A stretch of 64,000 nucleotides of DNA from Treponema sp. (lineage in GTDB: Bacteria > Spirochaetota > Spirochaetia > Treponematales > Breznakiellaceae): contig JAISAQ010000053.1 of the NCBI GenBank assembly GCA_031266775.1, forward strand, positions 30,334 through 94,333, read 5' to 3'. The notes beneath the pieces were generated by a model. The model had not been told where the DNA came from, made no database searches, and saw nothing but the letters and a program-made list of their open reading frames with translations. Within the stretch, counting starts at the first letter, position 1; every line of letters begins with the position of its first letter. This document shows, in pieces, positions 1-9,838 of this stretch. The position numbers and the translations under genes are program-made.

Positions 1-1417
1 CCGGCAAAGTCCAAGACCGGATTTCCACATGGACATTGGCGCCGGGTTTCCGCAGATCCAGGACCCCGGCGCTGTTCCCGGACAAAAGGGCGGCGAAACC
101 GGTAATTATGGCAACGGTACTGTCGACGAATGCTTTTCCCCCAAGCGGTGTTTTTCCGGTTCCGGGGAAGAGGATGCGGTATATGGGATGAGTTACCGGA
201 TACCCCGTGTAATCCAGCGGACCCGCCCCTTCAAGGGCCGCCAGTGCCGCCGGGCTTACGGCGTTCCGCAGGGCGGCATAAACGGCGTCATAGCGGTTTT
301 TGCCGGGCCTCTTGTCCAGAATCCGGTCGGACATCAGGTACAGAACAGGAAGGGCCGGCCGGGGAGCGCTTTCGGGAACAAGGACGCGGGGTTTTCTTTG
401 GGCGAACCAGTTCTCCGCCCGTATACGGACGGCGGTAAACCAGGACGAATTTCCGGGTATTTCCCGAAGGACGCGTTCTTCACCCTCGAAAACCGACCAG
501 AGGGGACTTTCAATGGCGATAATGCCTTTTACGGCGGTGTATGCGGCGGCAAATTCGGCGCCCGCGCGGTATACCAGGGCGCCGCCGCCGGCGCCGTATC
601 CCGCGAGGAACAGCGGGCTTCCCTGCGGCAGATAATTGCGCATAACAAGGGGAAGCAGGAAATCGATGTCTTCGCGGCGGCCTGTTTCAAGGGCGCGGCC
701 GTATGCATTGACCTTTTCCCGGACGGTACCCAGGCGGAAATTCCGCCAAATCCGCCTGATGGCCAGGGGCGAAGGGGGATAAGTCCGGCCGACGGCCGCT
801 GCGGGGGAATCAAAACCCCGCCGGGAATAGCTTATCACGGTAAAACCGCGGTCCCGAAAGCCCGCACATATCAGATCGACGGCAGGGATGGAGCCTCCTT
901 CAGGGGGAATCAGAAAAATAAAGGGCCGGGGCCCGGCCGCCGCGTTTCCGGTTTCCATATCCGGGGAAGGCTCAGTTTCCCCGTAGATACGCAGAAAATA
1001 CTCCCGTTCGCCGTTTTGCAGGGCCAGTTCCCGCACTCCACTGGACGTGAAACGGCTGTCTGTGGCGGGCGAGAAAAAGAGGGCGGTAAAAACCGCCCCG
1101 GCAAAGATTGCAAAGCCGGGAATGGTAATGTGGAGGCCCGGTTCCCGGAAATCGCCGGAAGCGGGGCTTTCCGGATGTATGGCGCCGTGAAGCGCCGGCC
1201 GAACGGAAATCAGGCTGAACAGAAGCGCCGCGGCAAGCAGGGGGACGCATTCGGGCCTCCATCCATAAGCGGGAAAGATCCCTATGGCAATCAACAGGGC
1301 GGCCGGAGGCAGCCAGGAAATGCCGGAAATGCCCCAAAGTCCCTTGACAAAAGGCTGAATAAGGGGAAAAAAGAGAAAAAAAGCAACAATAAGCTCCGGA
1401 ATTACTATTTCCCGCAT
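1..1417 (-). CDS. alpha/beta-hydrolase-like protein with N-terminal membrane segments (3' end truncated by window edge)
   Basis: Reading the minus strand from ATG at 1417 gives an uninterrupted frame to base 1: MREIVIPELIVAFFLFFPLIQPFVKGLWGISGISWLPPAALLIAIGIFPAYGWRPE... then ...GPRPFIFLIPPEGGSIPAVDLICAGFRDRGFTVISYSRRGFDSP... and ...PLFLAGYGAGGGALVYRAG.... Missing from the ORF track because it has no stop inside the window. Confidence 0.75.
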   Translation of the reverse strand, partial: MREIVIPELIVAFFLFFPLIQPFVKGLWGISGISWLPPAALLIAIGIFPAYGWRPECVPLLAAALLFSLISVRPALHGAIHPESPASGDFREPGLHITIPGFAIFAGAVFTALFFSPATDSRFTSSGVRELALQNGEREYFLRIYGETEPSPDMETGNAAAGPRPFIFLIPPEGGSIPAVDLICAGFRDRGFTVISYSRRGFDSPAAAVGRTYPPSPLAIRRIWRNFRLGTVREKVNAYGRALETGRREDIDFLLPLVMRNYLPQGSPLFLAGYGAGGGALVYRAGAEFAAAYTAVKGIIAIESPLWSVFEGEERVLREIPGNSSWFTAVRIRAENWFAQRKPRVLVPESAPRPALPVLYLMSDRILDKRPGKNRYDAVYAALRNAVSPAALAALEGAGPLDYTGYPVTHPIYRILFPGTGKTPLGGKAFVDSTVAIITGFAALLSGNSAGVLDLRKPGANVHVEIRSWTLP

Positions 1418-1559
1418 ATACTCCTACTATAATGTGATTGATCAATATGTACAGCTGGTATTATAGTAGTATGTAAGGAATTTGTTTCGTTTGAAAATTT
1501 ATCAAAGAGGCTTTTTCAAAATTTGATTTTGGGATTGACTCGAGTGCAAGGATATAAGT

Positions 1560-3053
1560 ATGCCTGTTCAGGAATTGGTTGTTGATGAAGCAAAGGTAAA
1601 AAAAGCAGTCCAGTCAGGAATTCCTCTGACCATTACTACTTTTACCCTTCCTCATGAGATAGAGTTGTATATTGAGCAGGTTATTACCGTTTTTCTCCGC
1701 CTCGTAAATCAGGAAAGACTAAAGGATTACATCGTATACTGCGTCCAGGAGCTGTCGGTAAACGCCAAAAAAGCCAACACCAACAGGGTTTATTTTAACG
1801 AACGGGGGCTGGATCTCTCCAATCCTGATGATTACAAAGAAGGAATGGCGAATTTCAAGGAAAATACCCTCGGTAACATTGCCCATTATCTTCAGCTTCA
1901 AAAAGATCAGGGGCTGTACATCAAGCTGATATTCCAGATCAAGAACAATATTATCCATATTGAAGTGCGGAACAATGTGGCGGTTACCAAGACCGAGCTG
2001 ATCCGTATTCATGACAAGCTGGCCCGTTCCCGGCAGTACAACAATCTGGAAGACGCCCTTTCGCAGGTTCTGGATGATTCGGAAGGCGCCGGGCTGGGAC
2101 TGGTGATTCTGGTGCTGATGCTCAAAAAGATGGGCCTTGACGAGGATTGTTTCGACATTATGGGAACCGAGAAAGAAACCATCGCCAGAATCGTGATTCC
2201 CCTGGAACAGACGCAGGTGGAAAACATATCGGTTCTTTCGGATACTATTGTCAATAATGTCAATTCATTGCCCCAGTTCCCCGAAAATATCCTCATGGTT
2301 CAAAAGCTCATCAACGATCCAAAGTCCGACATGTCCAATATAGCCCGGCAGATTTCCATGGACCCGGCCCTGACGGCGGATTTGCTGAAAATTGTCAATT
2401 CGGCCCAGTACATGCTTTCCAAAAAGGTCGACAGCATCTCCGAGGCGGTCAAAATGGTGGGCATTCGGGGCATCAAGAACCTGTTGTATTCCTACGGGAC
2501 GCAGAAGGTTCTTGGCGACGACACCGCGGACAAGAAGACGCTCTGGGAACATTCGTACAAAACTGCCTTTTACGCCTACAACCTTGTCAAGAATTTCAAA
2601 AAGGACAATAACCTTCTGGACGATGCGTATGTCGGCGGTATCCTGCACGACATGGGAAAGATCATTTTTTCCAATGTTCACCCGGATCTTCTGGACAAGA
2701 TAAAGGGTTTCTGTTCCGAAAAAAACCTGCCGCCGTCTACCTTTGAAGATCTTGCGGCCGGTCTTAACCACGCGGCAATAGGGGCTCTTATCGCCGAAAA
2801 GTGGAATTTTCCCGAGGGCCTTGTGGCGGCCATACGGTTTCACCACGATCCGGAATCGGCGCCCAAAGAAACCCGGAATCTTGTGGATGCGGTGTATTTG
2901 GCAAACATGTTCTGTGAATACGAGGCGGGAAACGTCACCTTTGATCAATTCGAATCCTCAATATTGGATAATTACGGCATCAATACCAAAAAGCAGGTCG
3001 ACAGCCTTTTGGAACGTTTCAGGCAGGGATTCAAGAAGGAAAATCAGAAATAG
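1560..3053 (+). CDS. HDOD domain protein with N-terminal GHKL/HATPase-like region
   Basis: HDOD signatures (LPQFPENILMVQKLINDP, SISEAVKMVGIRGIKNLLYS, GGILHDMGKIIF); N-terminal ELSVNAKKANTNRVYF and EGAGLGLVILVLMLKKMG resemble HATPase N and G boxes. Confidence 0.85.
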   Translation: MPVQELVVDEAKVKKAVQSGIPLTITTFTLPHEIELYIEQVITVFLRLVNQERLKDYIVYCVQELSVNAKKANTNRVYFNERGLDLSNPDDYKEGMANFKENTLGNIAHYLQLQKDQGLYIKLIFQIKNNIIHIEVRNNVAVTKTELIRIHDKLARSRQYNNLEDALSQVLDDSEGAGLGLVILVLMLKKMGLDEDCFDIMGTEKETIARIVIPLEQTQVENISVLSDTIVNNVNSLPQFPENILMVQKLINDPKSDMSNIARQISMDPALTADLLKIVNSAQYMLSKKVDSISEAVKMVGIRGIKNLLYSYGTQKVLGDDTADKKTLWEHSYKTAFYAYNLVKNFKKDNNLLDDAYVGGILHDMGKIIFSNVHPDLLDKIKGFCSEKNLPPSTFEDLAAGLNHAAIGALIAEKWNFPEGLVAAIRFHHDPESAPKETRNLVDAVYLANMFCEYEAGNVTFDQFESSILDNYGINTKKQVDSLLERFRQGFKKENQK

Positions 3054-3101
3054 GGAACCTCTGGAAACCCCGGCCGGGTTTTGGAACAGGCACAGGTTCC
3101 C
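3053..3101. repeat. GGGAACCT...AAACCC-ggcc-GGGTTT...AGGTTCCC hairpin element
   Basis: Outer arms 3053-3060/3094-3101; inner AAACCC/GGGTTT; related copies at 16154-16194 and 39446-39478. Confidence 0.65.
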
Positions 3102-3173
3102 AACAGCAGATCTTCCCGCAAAACCCGGCTTGTGGACTTGTGCAGTTTCCGCATTTTTCTGTAATCTCGATGT

Positions 3174-4397
3174 GTGCCCTACGACAAAAAGCTCAATCAG
3201 TTTCAGATTGCGCAGACGAATAAATACAATGTATACCGCTGCCTGATACGGGAAGGACCCATTAACCGCGCGGCCATTGCCAAGCGGATGGATTTGAGTA
3301 TTCCCACGGTCATGGCAATCGTGGACGATCTGTTCAAAAAGAAGATCGTGCGATCCATGGGCAAGGGCGAATTCGGGGTGGGAAAACAACCGGAAATTCT
3401 GGAGATAGAACCGGAGCGGTTTTTCTTTATAGGCGCCGATATAGGCCGCGGCACGATCCGCGTTGTGGTGAATAACGCGGCGGGGGAGCAGACTGCCTGT
3501 ATGCGGGAGCCCACGGGGGACCCCTTTCCCGAGCGGGAATTTATCGCGCATGTGCGGAAACTCGTGTTGCAATTTGTGGAACAGCGCCGCATTGACGCCG
3601 CCCGCATTCTGGGGGCCGGCATCGCCATGCCGGGGCTCATAGAACGTGGTACGGGAAAGGTTGTCATTGCGCCCGATTTTGGCTGGAAGGATATTCCCCT
3701 GCAGAACTGGCTGCAGGAGGGCGTGCCATATCCTGTTCTGGTAAAAAATTCAACCCACGCGCTGGCCGTCAACGAAAGCTATATTCCCGGCGTTGACGAT
3801 GTGCATACTACCTTCTGCGTAAATCTGGGCTACGGCATAGGCGCCGCCATTATCACCGGGGAAGACCTCTATGACGGAACCGGCGGCATCAGCGGCGAAT
3901 TGGGACACTGCGTGGTTGATCAGGACGGCCCCCTCTGCAAATGCGGCAACACAGGCTGCCTGGAGGCGGTCGCTTCCGGGGAAGCCATTGCGCGTCAGGC
4001 GCAGACCTTTATTGCCCATCACGGCCGTTCGGTAATGACGGAACTCTGCGGGGGAAACGCGGCAAACATTGACGCAAAAATGGTTTTCGAAGCCGCAAAC
4101 GCCGGAGACAGCCCCGCGCTCAAGATTATCAATACGGCGGCCATGTATATAGGCATAGGGATCTCCATGGCGGTGAACATACTTGATCCGGACCGGGTGG
4201 TTGTCTGCGGCGGGCTTGTACGGAACGGCCCTTGTTTTCTTGAAAAAATACAGGCCAGCATGGAAGAACATGTAGTAACCAGGGCAAGCCGCAGCCTGCT
4301 GCTTTCCGCCGGAACCGGAGGGGAATACAGCACGGCGAACGGGGCCTGCCGGGTGCTTATGAACGCCCTCTGGGCCCAGCGGGCGCTGCCCATATAG
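3174..4397 (+). CDS. ROK family transcriptional regulator / sugar kinase-like
   Basis: N-terminal wHTH (GPINRAAIAKRMDLSIPTVMAIVDDL), ROK domain with GELGHCVVDQDGPLCKCGNTGCLEAVASG. Confidence 0.9.
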   Translation: MPYDKKLNQFQIAQTNKYNVYRCLIREGPINRAAIAKRMDLSIPTVMAIVDDLFKKKIVRSMGKGEFGVGKQPEILEIEPERFFFIGADIGRGTIRVVVNNAAGEQTACMREPTGDPFPEREFIAHVRKLVLQFVEQRRIDAARILGAGIAMPGLIERGTGKVVIAPDFGWKDIPLQNWLQEGVPYPVLVKNSTHALAVNESYIPGVDDVHTTFCVNLGYGIGAAIITGEDLYDGTGGISGELGHCVVDQDGPLCKCGNTGCLEAVASGEAIARQAQTFIAHHGRSVMTELCGGNAANIDAKMVFEAANAGDSPALKIINTAAMYIGIGISMAVNILDPDRVVVCGGLVRNGPCFLEKIQASMEEHVVTRASRSLLLSAGTGGEYSTANGACRVLMNALWAQRALPI

Positions 4398-4435
4398 TCA
4401 AATTTACCGCGCAACGGAAAAAACGAAAAAATTTC

Positions 4436-4464
4436 TTGACAAACGGGAAAAGCGGGTTTATACT
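4436..4464 (+). promoter_or_regulatory. sigma70-type promoter upstream of sugar ABC operon
   Basis: TTGACA (4436-4441), 17-bp spacer, TATACT (4459-4464). Confidence 0.7.
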
Positions 4465-4520
4465 TTTATCTTAATTGCATTAATTTAGACGATTTAACTT
4501 ATTATGACGGAGGGTATACG

Positions 4521-5360
4521 GTGCAGGCCAGGGTAAAAGCGGTAAGTATCGGACAGCTGGTAATTATCATTTTTATGGCGGGGATAATGGTGTGCAGTTT
4601 TTTTCCTTTTTTGTGGATGATTATGAATTCCTTCCGAACGACAAGCGAATTGTATATGAACCCGCTGGACATACCCAAAACCTTCGATTTCAGCGTGTTT
4701 GCCCGGGCTTGGGGAAAGGCCCATTTTGATTTTGCCATAAGAAATACCGTCTTTCTTACTGTGATTACAACGTCTATTATCGTATCACTGTCTTCTTTTG
4801 CGGCATACCCGCTTGCCAGGATGCGTTTCAGGGGCCGGGGTTTTCTTTACATGTTCATAATCAGCGGACAGATTGTGTCGGCCCAGATCATCCTTATTCC
4901 CCTGTTTGTGCTGTTCCGCAACATGCGGCTGCTGGGGAACCTGTGGTCGGTAATTCTCGCGGCGTCCGCGGGGGGAATTCCCTTTTCAACCCTGCTTTTT
5001 GTAAATGCCTTTAAGGAAATACCCAGAGAGATCGACGATTCTACGGAAATAGACGGATGTTCGCGGCCGCAGTATTTTTTCAAGATCCTGATTCCTCTTA
5101 CCATGCCGATCTTTGCCAGTGTTATCATCTTTCAGGCGCTGGGTATATGGAACGAGTATCTTCTGTCGCTTACCTTTCTTAACCGGGCCGATTCCAGGAC
5201 CGTAACCCTGGAATTGAAAAATTTTTTCGGCGCTTACCAATCCGACTGGCCGGGGGCATTTGCCGCTCTTTCAATGACGGTTGTACCGGTTCTGGTTCTG
5301 TATCTCTTTTTGCAGAAGTATTTTATCAAAGGACTGACCGCCGGAGCGGTTAAAGGATAG
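4521..5360 (+). CDS. carbohydrate ABC transporter permease (MalG-type)
   Basis: Multi-TM protein with EAA-like loop EIDDSTEIDGCSRPQYFFKILIPLTMPI; GTG start. Confidence 0.9.
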   Translation: MQARVKAVSIGQLVIIIFMAGIMVCSFFPFLWMIMNSFRTTSELYMNPLDIPKTFDFSVFARAWGKAHFDFAIRNTVFLTVITTSIIVSLSSFAAYPLARMRFRGRGFLYMFIISGQIVSAQIILIPLFVLFRNMRLLGNLWSVILAASAGGIPFSTLLFVNAFKEIPREIDDSTEIDGCSRPQYFFKILIPLTMPIFASVIIFQALGIWNEYLLSLTFLNRADSRTVTLELKNFFGAYQSDWPGAFAALSMTVVPVLVLYLFLQKYFIKGLTAGAVKG

Positions 5361-5364
5361 CGCG

Positions 5365-6258
5365 ATGACCAAACGGAGTTACACCCCCTATCTGTTTATA
5401 CTTCCTGCTGCGGCAATGCTGATTGTGTTTCTTTATTATCCGGTAGTAGGCGCGCTGGACATTTCCCTTTACGAATGGAGCGGCATGGGTCCCCGTACAT
5501 TTGTCGGCTTTGGTAATTATACGAACGCCCTCAAGAGCGCAACCTTCTGGCATTCCCTCAGACTTACCTTTTTATGGGTTCTTCTTAGTACGGTAATACT
5601 TCCCATAGGAGGCCTTCTTCTGGCCGTGCTGATTGAATACACCACAAAGGCGCGGTTTATGGCGGGTCTTTCAAGGACCATTCTCTTTATGCCCATGATG
5701 ATGTCCCTTGTGGCGGTGGGGCTTCTGTGGTCCCTTATCTTTAATCCAACCATGGGTCTTTTAAACGCCTTTCTTGTAAAGCTGCAGCTTATGAATCCCA
5801 TGGAGCCCCTGAATTTGCTTGGCAGGGCCAATTCCGCCATTTTTGCCGCTTTTGTGCCCGCCATATGGCAGTGGTCGGGATTCGGCATGGTGATCACTTC
5901 GGCGGCGATGATGAGTATTCCCCAGGAACTGATTGAGGCGGCGGCGGTTGACGGTGCGGGCAAGTTCAAACAGTTTTTCAGGATCATTCTGCCCCTCCTT
6001 ATGCCGACGATTTTTACCTGTGCTATGCTTCACCTTATTGGCGGGTTCAAGGCATTCGATCTTATCTACACCATGACGGCGGGCGGGCCGGGGGACGCCA
6101 CCATGGTTTCGGCCCTGTACATGTTCCGTCAGGCGTTTATAGACCACAAATTCGGTTATGCCACCGCTATAGCGGCGATACTGTTTTTGCTGATTTTCAT
6201 ATTCACCTATGTTTTCAACAAGTTAAACGACCGGGTAAGGGAAAATATCGGTATTTGA
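5365..6258 (+). CDS. sugar ABC transporter permease (MalF-type)
   Basis: Multi-TM; EAA loop ELIEAAAVDGAGKFKQFFRIILPLLMPT. Confidence 0.9.
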   Translation: MTKRSYTPYLFILPAAAMLIVFLYYPVVGALDISLYEWSGMGPRTFVGFGNYTNALKSATFWHSLRLTFLWVLLSTVILPIGGLLLAVLIEYTTKARFMAGLSRTILFMPMMMSLVAVGLLWSLIFNPTMGLLNAFLVKLQLMNPMEPLNLLGRANSAIFAAFVPAIWQWSGFGMVITSAAMMSIPQELIEAAAVDGAGKFKQFFRIILPLLMPTIFTCAMLHLIGGFKAFDLIYTMTAGGPGDATMVSALYMFRQAFIDHKFGYATAIAAILFLLIFIFTYVFNKLNDRVRENIGI

Positions 6259-6319
6259 GGCAAGAATCGCGGGTATCCGTGATCACTACCATATAAAATT
6301 TTTTATTGGAGGAACGAAA

Positions 6320-7621
6320 ATGAAAAGAATTGGCAGGTTTATGGCGTTACTTTTTGTATTGTGTATATGGGCACCTTTGGCCGTATTCGCCGGCGGGAGT
6401 TCAGCCTCCTCGGGCAGTCAAAAACCCAAGGTAACAATCTGGTGGGGAACAGTAACCGTTGAGAATACTCTAGCCTATGAAGAAGGGATAGCAAGGGCCT
6501 TGCCTCAATGCGATGTTGAATGGGTTCGATATCCCGGCGAGGACCTCAAAACTCAGACCCGGTTAGGTTTTGCTTCCGGGGTCGCGCCGGACGTTACCAT
6601 GACTAATGTGGGGGAAACCTTTCATGAATACATTGATCAAGGGTATGCGTTAGATATAACCGATGAATATTTTAAACGGGGCTGGGACAAACGAACCTAT
6701 CCGGAATTCCAGGCGGCAAATTCAAAAAACGGCCGGGTGTACGGAATCAGTATTACGGGTATGCACCTGTGGCAGACCGTGTACTACAATAAAACGAGGC
6801 TCGACGCCATGGGGATTAGGATACCCAACAGGATCACGATTGACGATTTTCTGAAAATCGCCGCCCAGGTAAAATCAAATGGTATGCAGCCTATTGCCTT
6901 TGGCGATCGGGACGGATGGCCGGCGATTCTGATGATCGGCGATTATCTTCTGCAGTCCAGCGATCCCTCTTTGATTGATCGGCTGAACAGCGGCGCGGCC
7001 CATTGGGATACCTCCCCCGAAGCGCGGGCGGCGGTTGACGCCATGGTTCGTTTGGCCAAGGGCGGCGGTCTGGTTCCAGGGTGGGAGTCCCAGGATCAGG
7101 TTACGGCGATTCAATCCTTTGCCGGCGGGGTCTGCGCCATGTTGTACAACGGCACCTGGTGGGGAGGTAACGTTGAGGGCGGCATCAACGGCATACCCTT
7201 TGAACTGGGTTCCTTCTCTTTACCCTTAATTAACGCCAATGCGGCCATTAAAGGAACGCAATTTTGGAGTGATATGGTCATATTTATTAACCCAAAGGCA
7301 AAAAATATTCAGGCTGCTTATGATGTGCTGGATTATCTGTCGACCGAAACCTATGCCCGGGAACGGGCAAAAGATGAAGGTACCTTTACCGGTAATCCGG
7401 TGGTTAATCAAACCATCCAGTTGGCTCCCATCTTTATGACCGAGCCCCTTACCATCCAGGCGAATCTTCCCAAGATGGGATACATGGACCACGCGGTACC
7501 AATCCCCACCATTGAGGTTATGAAGGTTGAACTCCAAAAAGCCATGATCGGTACATCAACGGTGGATCAGGCCCTGAGAAATATTGAGGCTTCTCACGCC
7601 GCCGAACGGGCCAGAAGGTAA
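6320..7621 (+). CDS. extracellular solute-binding protein (family 1)
   Basis: Signal peptide followed by a family 1 SBP-like sequence (KVTIWWGTVTVENTLAYEEGIAR... MHLWQTVYYNKTRLDAMGI); adjacent to permeases. Confidence 0.9.
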   Translation: MKRIGRFMALLFVLCIWAPLAVFAGGSSASSGSQKPKVTIWWGTVTVENTLAYEEGIARALPQCDVEWVRYPGEDLKTQTRLGFASGVAPDVTMTNVGETFHEYIDQGYALDITDEYFKRGWDKRTYPEFQAANSKNGRVYGISITGMHLWQTVYYNKTRLDAMGIRIPNRITIDDFLKIAAQVKSNGMQPIAFGDRDGWPAILMIGDYLLQSSDPSLIDRLNSGAAHWDTSPEARAAVDAMVRLAKGGGLVPGWESQDQVTAIQSFAGGVCAMLYNGTWWGGNVEGGINGIPFELGSFSLPLINANAAIKGTQFWSDMVIFINPKAKNIQAAYDVLDYLSTETYARERAKDEGTFTGNPVVNQTIQLAPIFMTEPLTIQANLPKMGYMDHAVPIPTIEVMKVELQKAMIGTSTVDQALRNIEASHAAERARR

Positions 7622-7789
7622 GGCCAACGGTTTTTGAACATGCGGAACCGGTAAAAATTTCCGGGAAATTCCACAGGGGGTTTCCCGGAGATTTACGTCT
7701 TTACCGGTAATAGTCTTATATTGGATTTTCAAGGGAAGCTGTTCCAAAACTTCAGTTTTTGGAACAAGCTCAAGGTACGGGGATTAATC

Positions 7790-8674
7790 ATGATCAGATT
7801 CGGCGGGCCGGTTTTTATGGCCGACGAAAAGGCCGCGGGGGCCGGTGAAAGCCACGGGGCACAGGGAGACCCGGTTCTCTTGGCGCGGAAGCATAAGGAA
7901 AAGGGCTTTACCGCGGCCTATGTGCCCAAAATAGACATCAACGACGCGGCCATGATCAGGGCAACCAGGGAAGCCTTTGAAAAAGAAGGGATCATTCTGG
8001 CCGAGGCCGGTTATTGGGATAACATCATGGATACCAATGCCGAAACTAGGGCTTTTCACCGCCGGCGCCAGCTTGAGGCGCTTGCCCTGGCGGAAGAACT
8101 TGGGGCTCTGTGTTCCCTTAATATCTTTGGTTCCTATTGCCACGGGAACGGGAATTCCCGGCATGAGGCCCTAAACTTTTCGGACGAGGCCTTTGAGGAC
8201 GCCGTGGACATGGCCCGGTATTTTATTGATGCTGTAAAACCCAAGACAGCTTTTTTTACATACGAGATATTTCCCTTTGATATTACCGATACGGCGGAAA
8301 ACGTTGAACGGCTTATCAAGGCCGTTGACCGCAGACAGTTCGGCGCCCACCTGGATTTGGTTAACCTTATCAATTGTCCCAGGGCGTATTTTGCTTCCGG
8401 GGACATCGCCAGGGAATGTGTGCGCCGTTTTGGGGACAAGATCATCTCCTGTCATGTAAAGGACATCAAAATGAAGGAGCCTTCTATCAGTGTTATCTTG
8501 GAAGAAGTGCCCATGGGACAGGGGAATATCGATCTTAAAGCTTTTATGCGTCAGATTGAAGGGCTTTCCCGGCCTGTCCCTTTTATGATGGAGCATTTAA
8601 ACAGCGAAGCCCAGTACGATGCCGCGGCGGAATATATCCGCAAAACCGGCAGGGAACTGGGCATTGAATTATAA
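7790..8674 (+). CDS. sugar phosphate isomerase/epimerase-like TIM-barrel protein
   Basis: Start moved to ATG 7790 after GGGG RBS; FGAHLDLVNLINCPRAY... ISCHVKDIKMKEPS typical of xylose-isomerase-like TIM barrels. Confidence 0.8.
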   Translation: MIRFGGPVFMADEKAAGAGESHGAQGDPVLLARKHKEKGFTAAYVPKIDINDAAMIRATREAFEKEGIILAEAGYWDNIMDTNAETRAFHRRRQLEALALAEELGALCSLNIFGSYCHGNGNSRHEALNFSDEAFEDAVDMARYFIDAVKPKTAFFTYEIFPFDITDTAENVERLIKAVDRRQFGAHLDLVNLINCPRAYFASGDIARECVRRFGDKIISCHVKDIKMKEPSISVILEEVPMGQGNIDLKAFMRQIEGLSRPVPFMMEHLNSEAQYDAAAEYIRKTGRELGIEL

Positions 8675-8685
8675 GGAAAATTAGT

Positions 8686-9789
8686 ATGAAACACACCGTA
8701 GTGGTAGCGGGATTGGGAAACCGGGGCAAAATTCACGTAAAGGGAATTTTGGAAAACCCCGGCAGGTTTGAACTTTTAGGCGTCTACGATCCTTCAGCGG
8801 AAGCGGTGAAAAAAACCGTCGAGCGCTTTAATATCACCTGTCCGGTTTTTTCTTCCGCTGAGGAAATGCTGGTGAAAACCAAACCCGGCATATTCGTATT
8901 TGTTACCCACCCTGAAATCCGCATGGAGTACATTAAGCTGGGCATCAAACACAAGGTAAAGGGCATTTCCTTCGAGAAGCCCATGGCGGTTTCCCTTGCG
9001 GACGCCAGGGAAATAACCTCCCTTTGCCATGAGAACGGTATAAAGGCCATTGTCAGCCATCAGCAAAAATACATGAAGCAGATGCAGCAGATGTACGCCT
9101 GCGTACGGTCGGGAATTATCGGCGAGCCCGAACTGATCCGGATATTTATGCGCCCTTGGGCTTCCCAATTGGGCACCCACTTTGTGGATTATGCTCTGTG
9201 GGCGAACGGCGGCGTTGGCGCCGAATGGGTTGTCGGACACGCCCATGGCCGGGTCAAGCTGACCGACGATCATCCTTCCCCGGATTACCTTTTCGGTGAA
9301 GCCCGGCTCAAAAACGGGGCTACGCTGATCATCGAGAGCGGCTACCTTGCGCCCTTCACCATGAGCGATGAGGAATTCTGGTGCAACAACCGGCTTACCG
9401 TGTACGGCCCGCACGGTTATGCCTGGGCGGAGACCAATGGCCGTTGCGCTGTTTTTTCCCCGGAGACAAAGGGAAAGGTCGAACTATATCAATACCCCAA
9501 ATTTTGGGAGCAGCAGGAAGATACCCAGACGCCTTACTACACCGAATACGCGGACTGGATGGATGATGACGGCAAACAGCATTCCTGCAATATTGACATA
9601 AGCCTTGGCGGTTTTGAGATTATCGAAGGGCTTTACAAAAGTGCTCTGGAAAATACCCGCGTCGATATTCCCCTGGAGGGCGGGGCGCCTGACGCCATTG
9701 CCGAACTAAAGAGAATACTGCCTGAACAATCTTATCCCGAAGGGTTCAAAGACGGCGGCTTTTATAAAAACGGGCTTCAGGTAAAGTAA
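8686..9789 (+). CDS. Gfo/Idh/MocA family oxidoreductase
   Basis: N-terminal Rossmann VVVAGLGNRGKIHVKGI; ISFEKPMAVSLADAREI. Confidence 0.9.
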   Translation: MKHTVVVAGLGNRGKIHVKGILENPGRFELLGVYDPSAEAVKKTVERFNITCPVFSSAEEMLVKTKPGIFVFVTHPEIRMEYIKLGIKHKVKGISFEKPMAVSLADAREITSLCHENGIKAIVSHQQKYMKQMQQMYACVRSGIIGEPELIRIFMRPWASQLGTHFVDYALWANGGVGAEWVVGHAHGRVKLTDDHPSPDYLFGEARLKNGATLIIESGYLAPFTMSDEEFWCNNRLTVYGPHGYAWAETNGRCAVFSPETKGKVELYQYPKFWEQQEDTQTPYYTEYADWMDDDGKQHSCNIDISLGGFEIIEGLYKSALENTRVDIPLEGGAPDAIAELKRILPEQSYPEGFKDGGFYKNGLQVK

Positions 9790-9838
9790 GCTCAAGACAC
9801 TACACGCAAGCGTTTAATTTTGCGTTTGGAGGAACGCC

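Noticed and set aside
29-1432. 467-aa plus-strand ORF
   Set aside because: Antisense shadow: low-complexity Gly/Arg/Pro composition, and the opposite strand encodes a coherent membrane/hydrolase protein open to the window edge.
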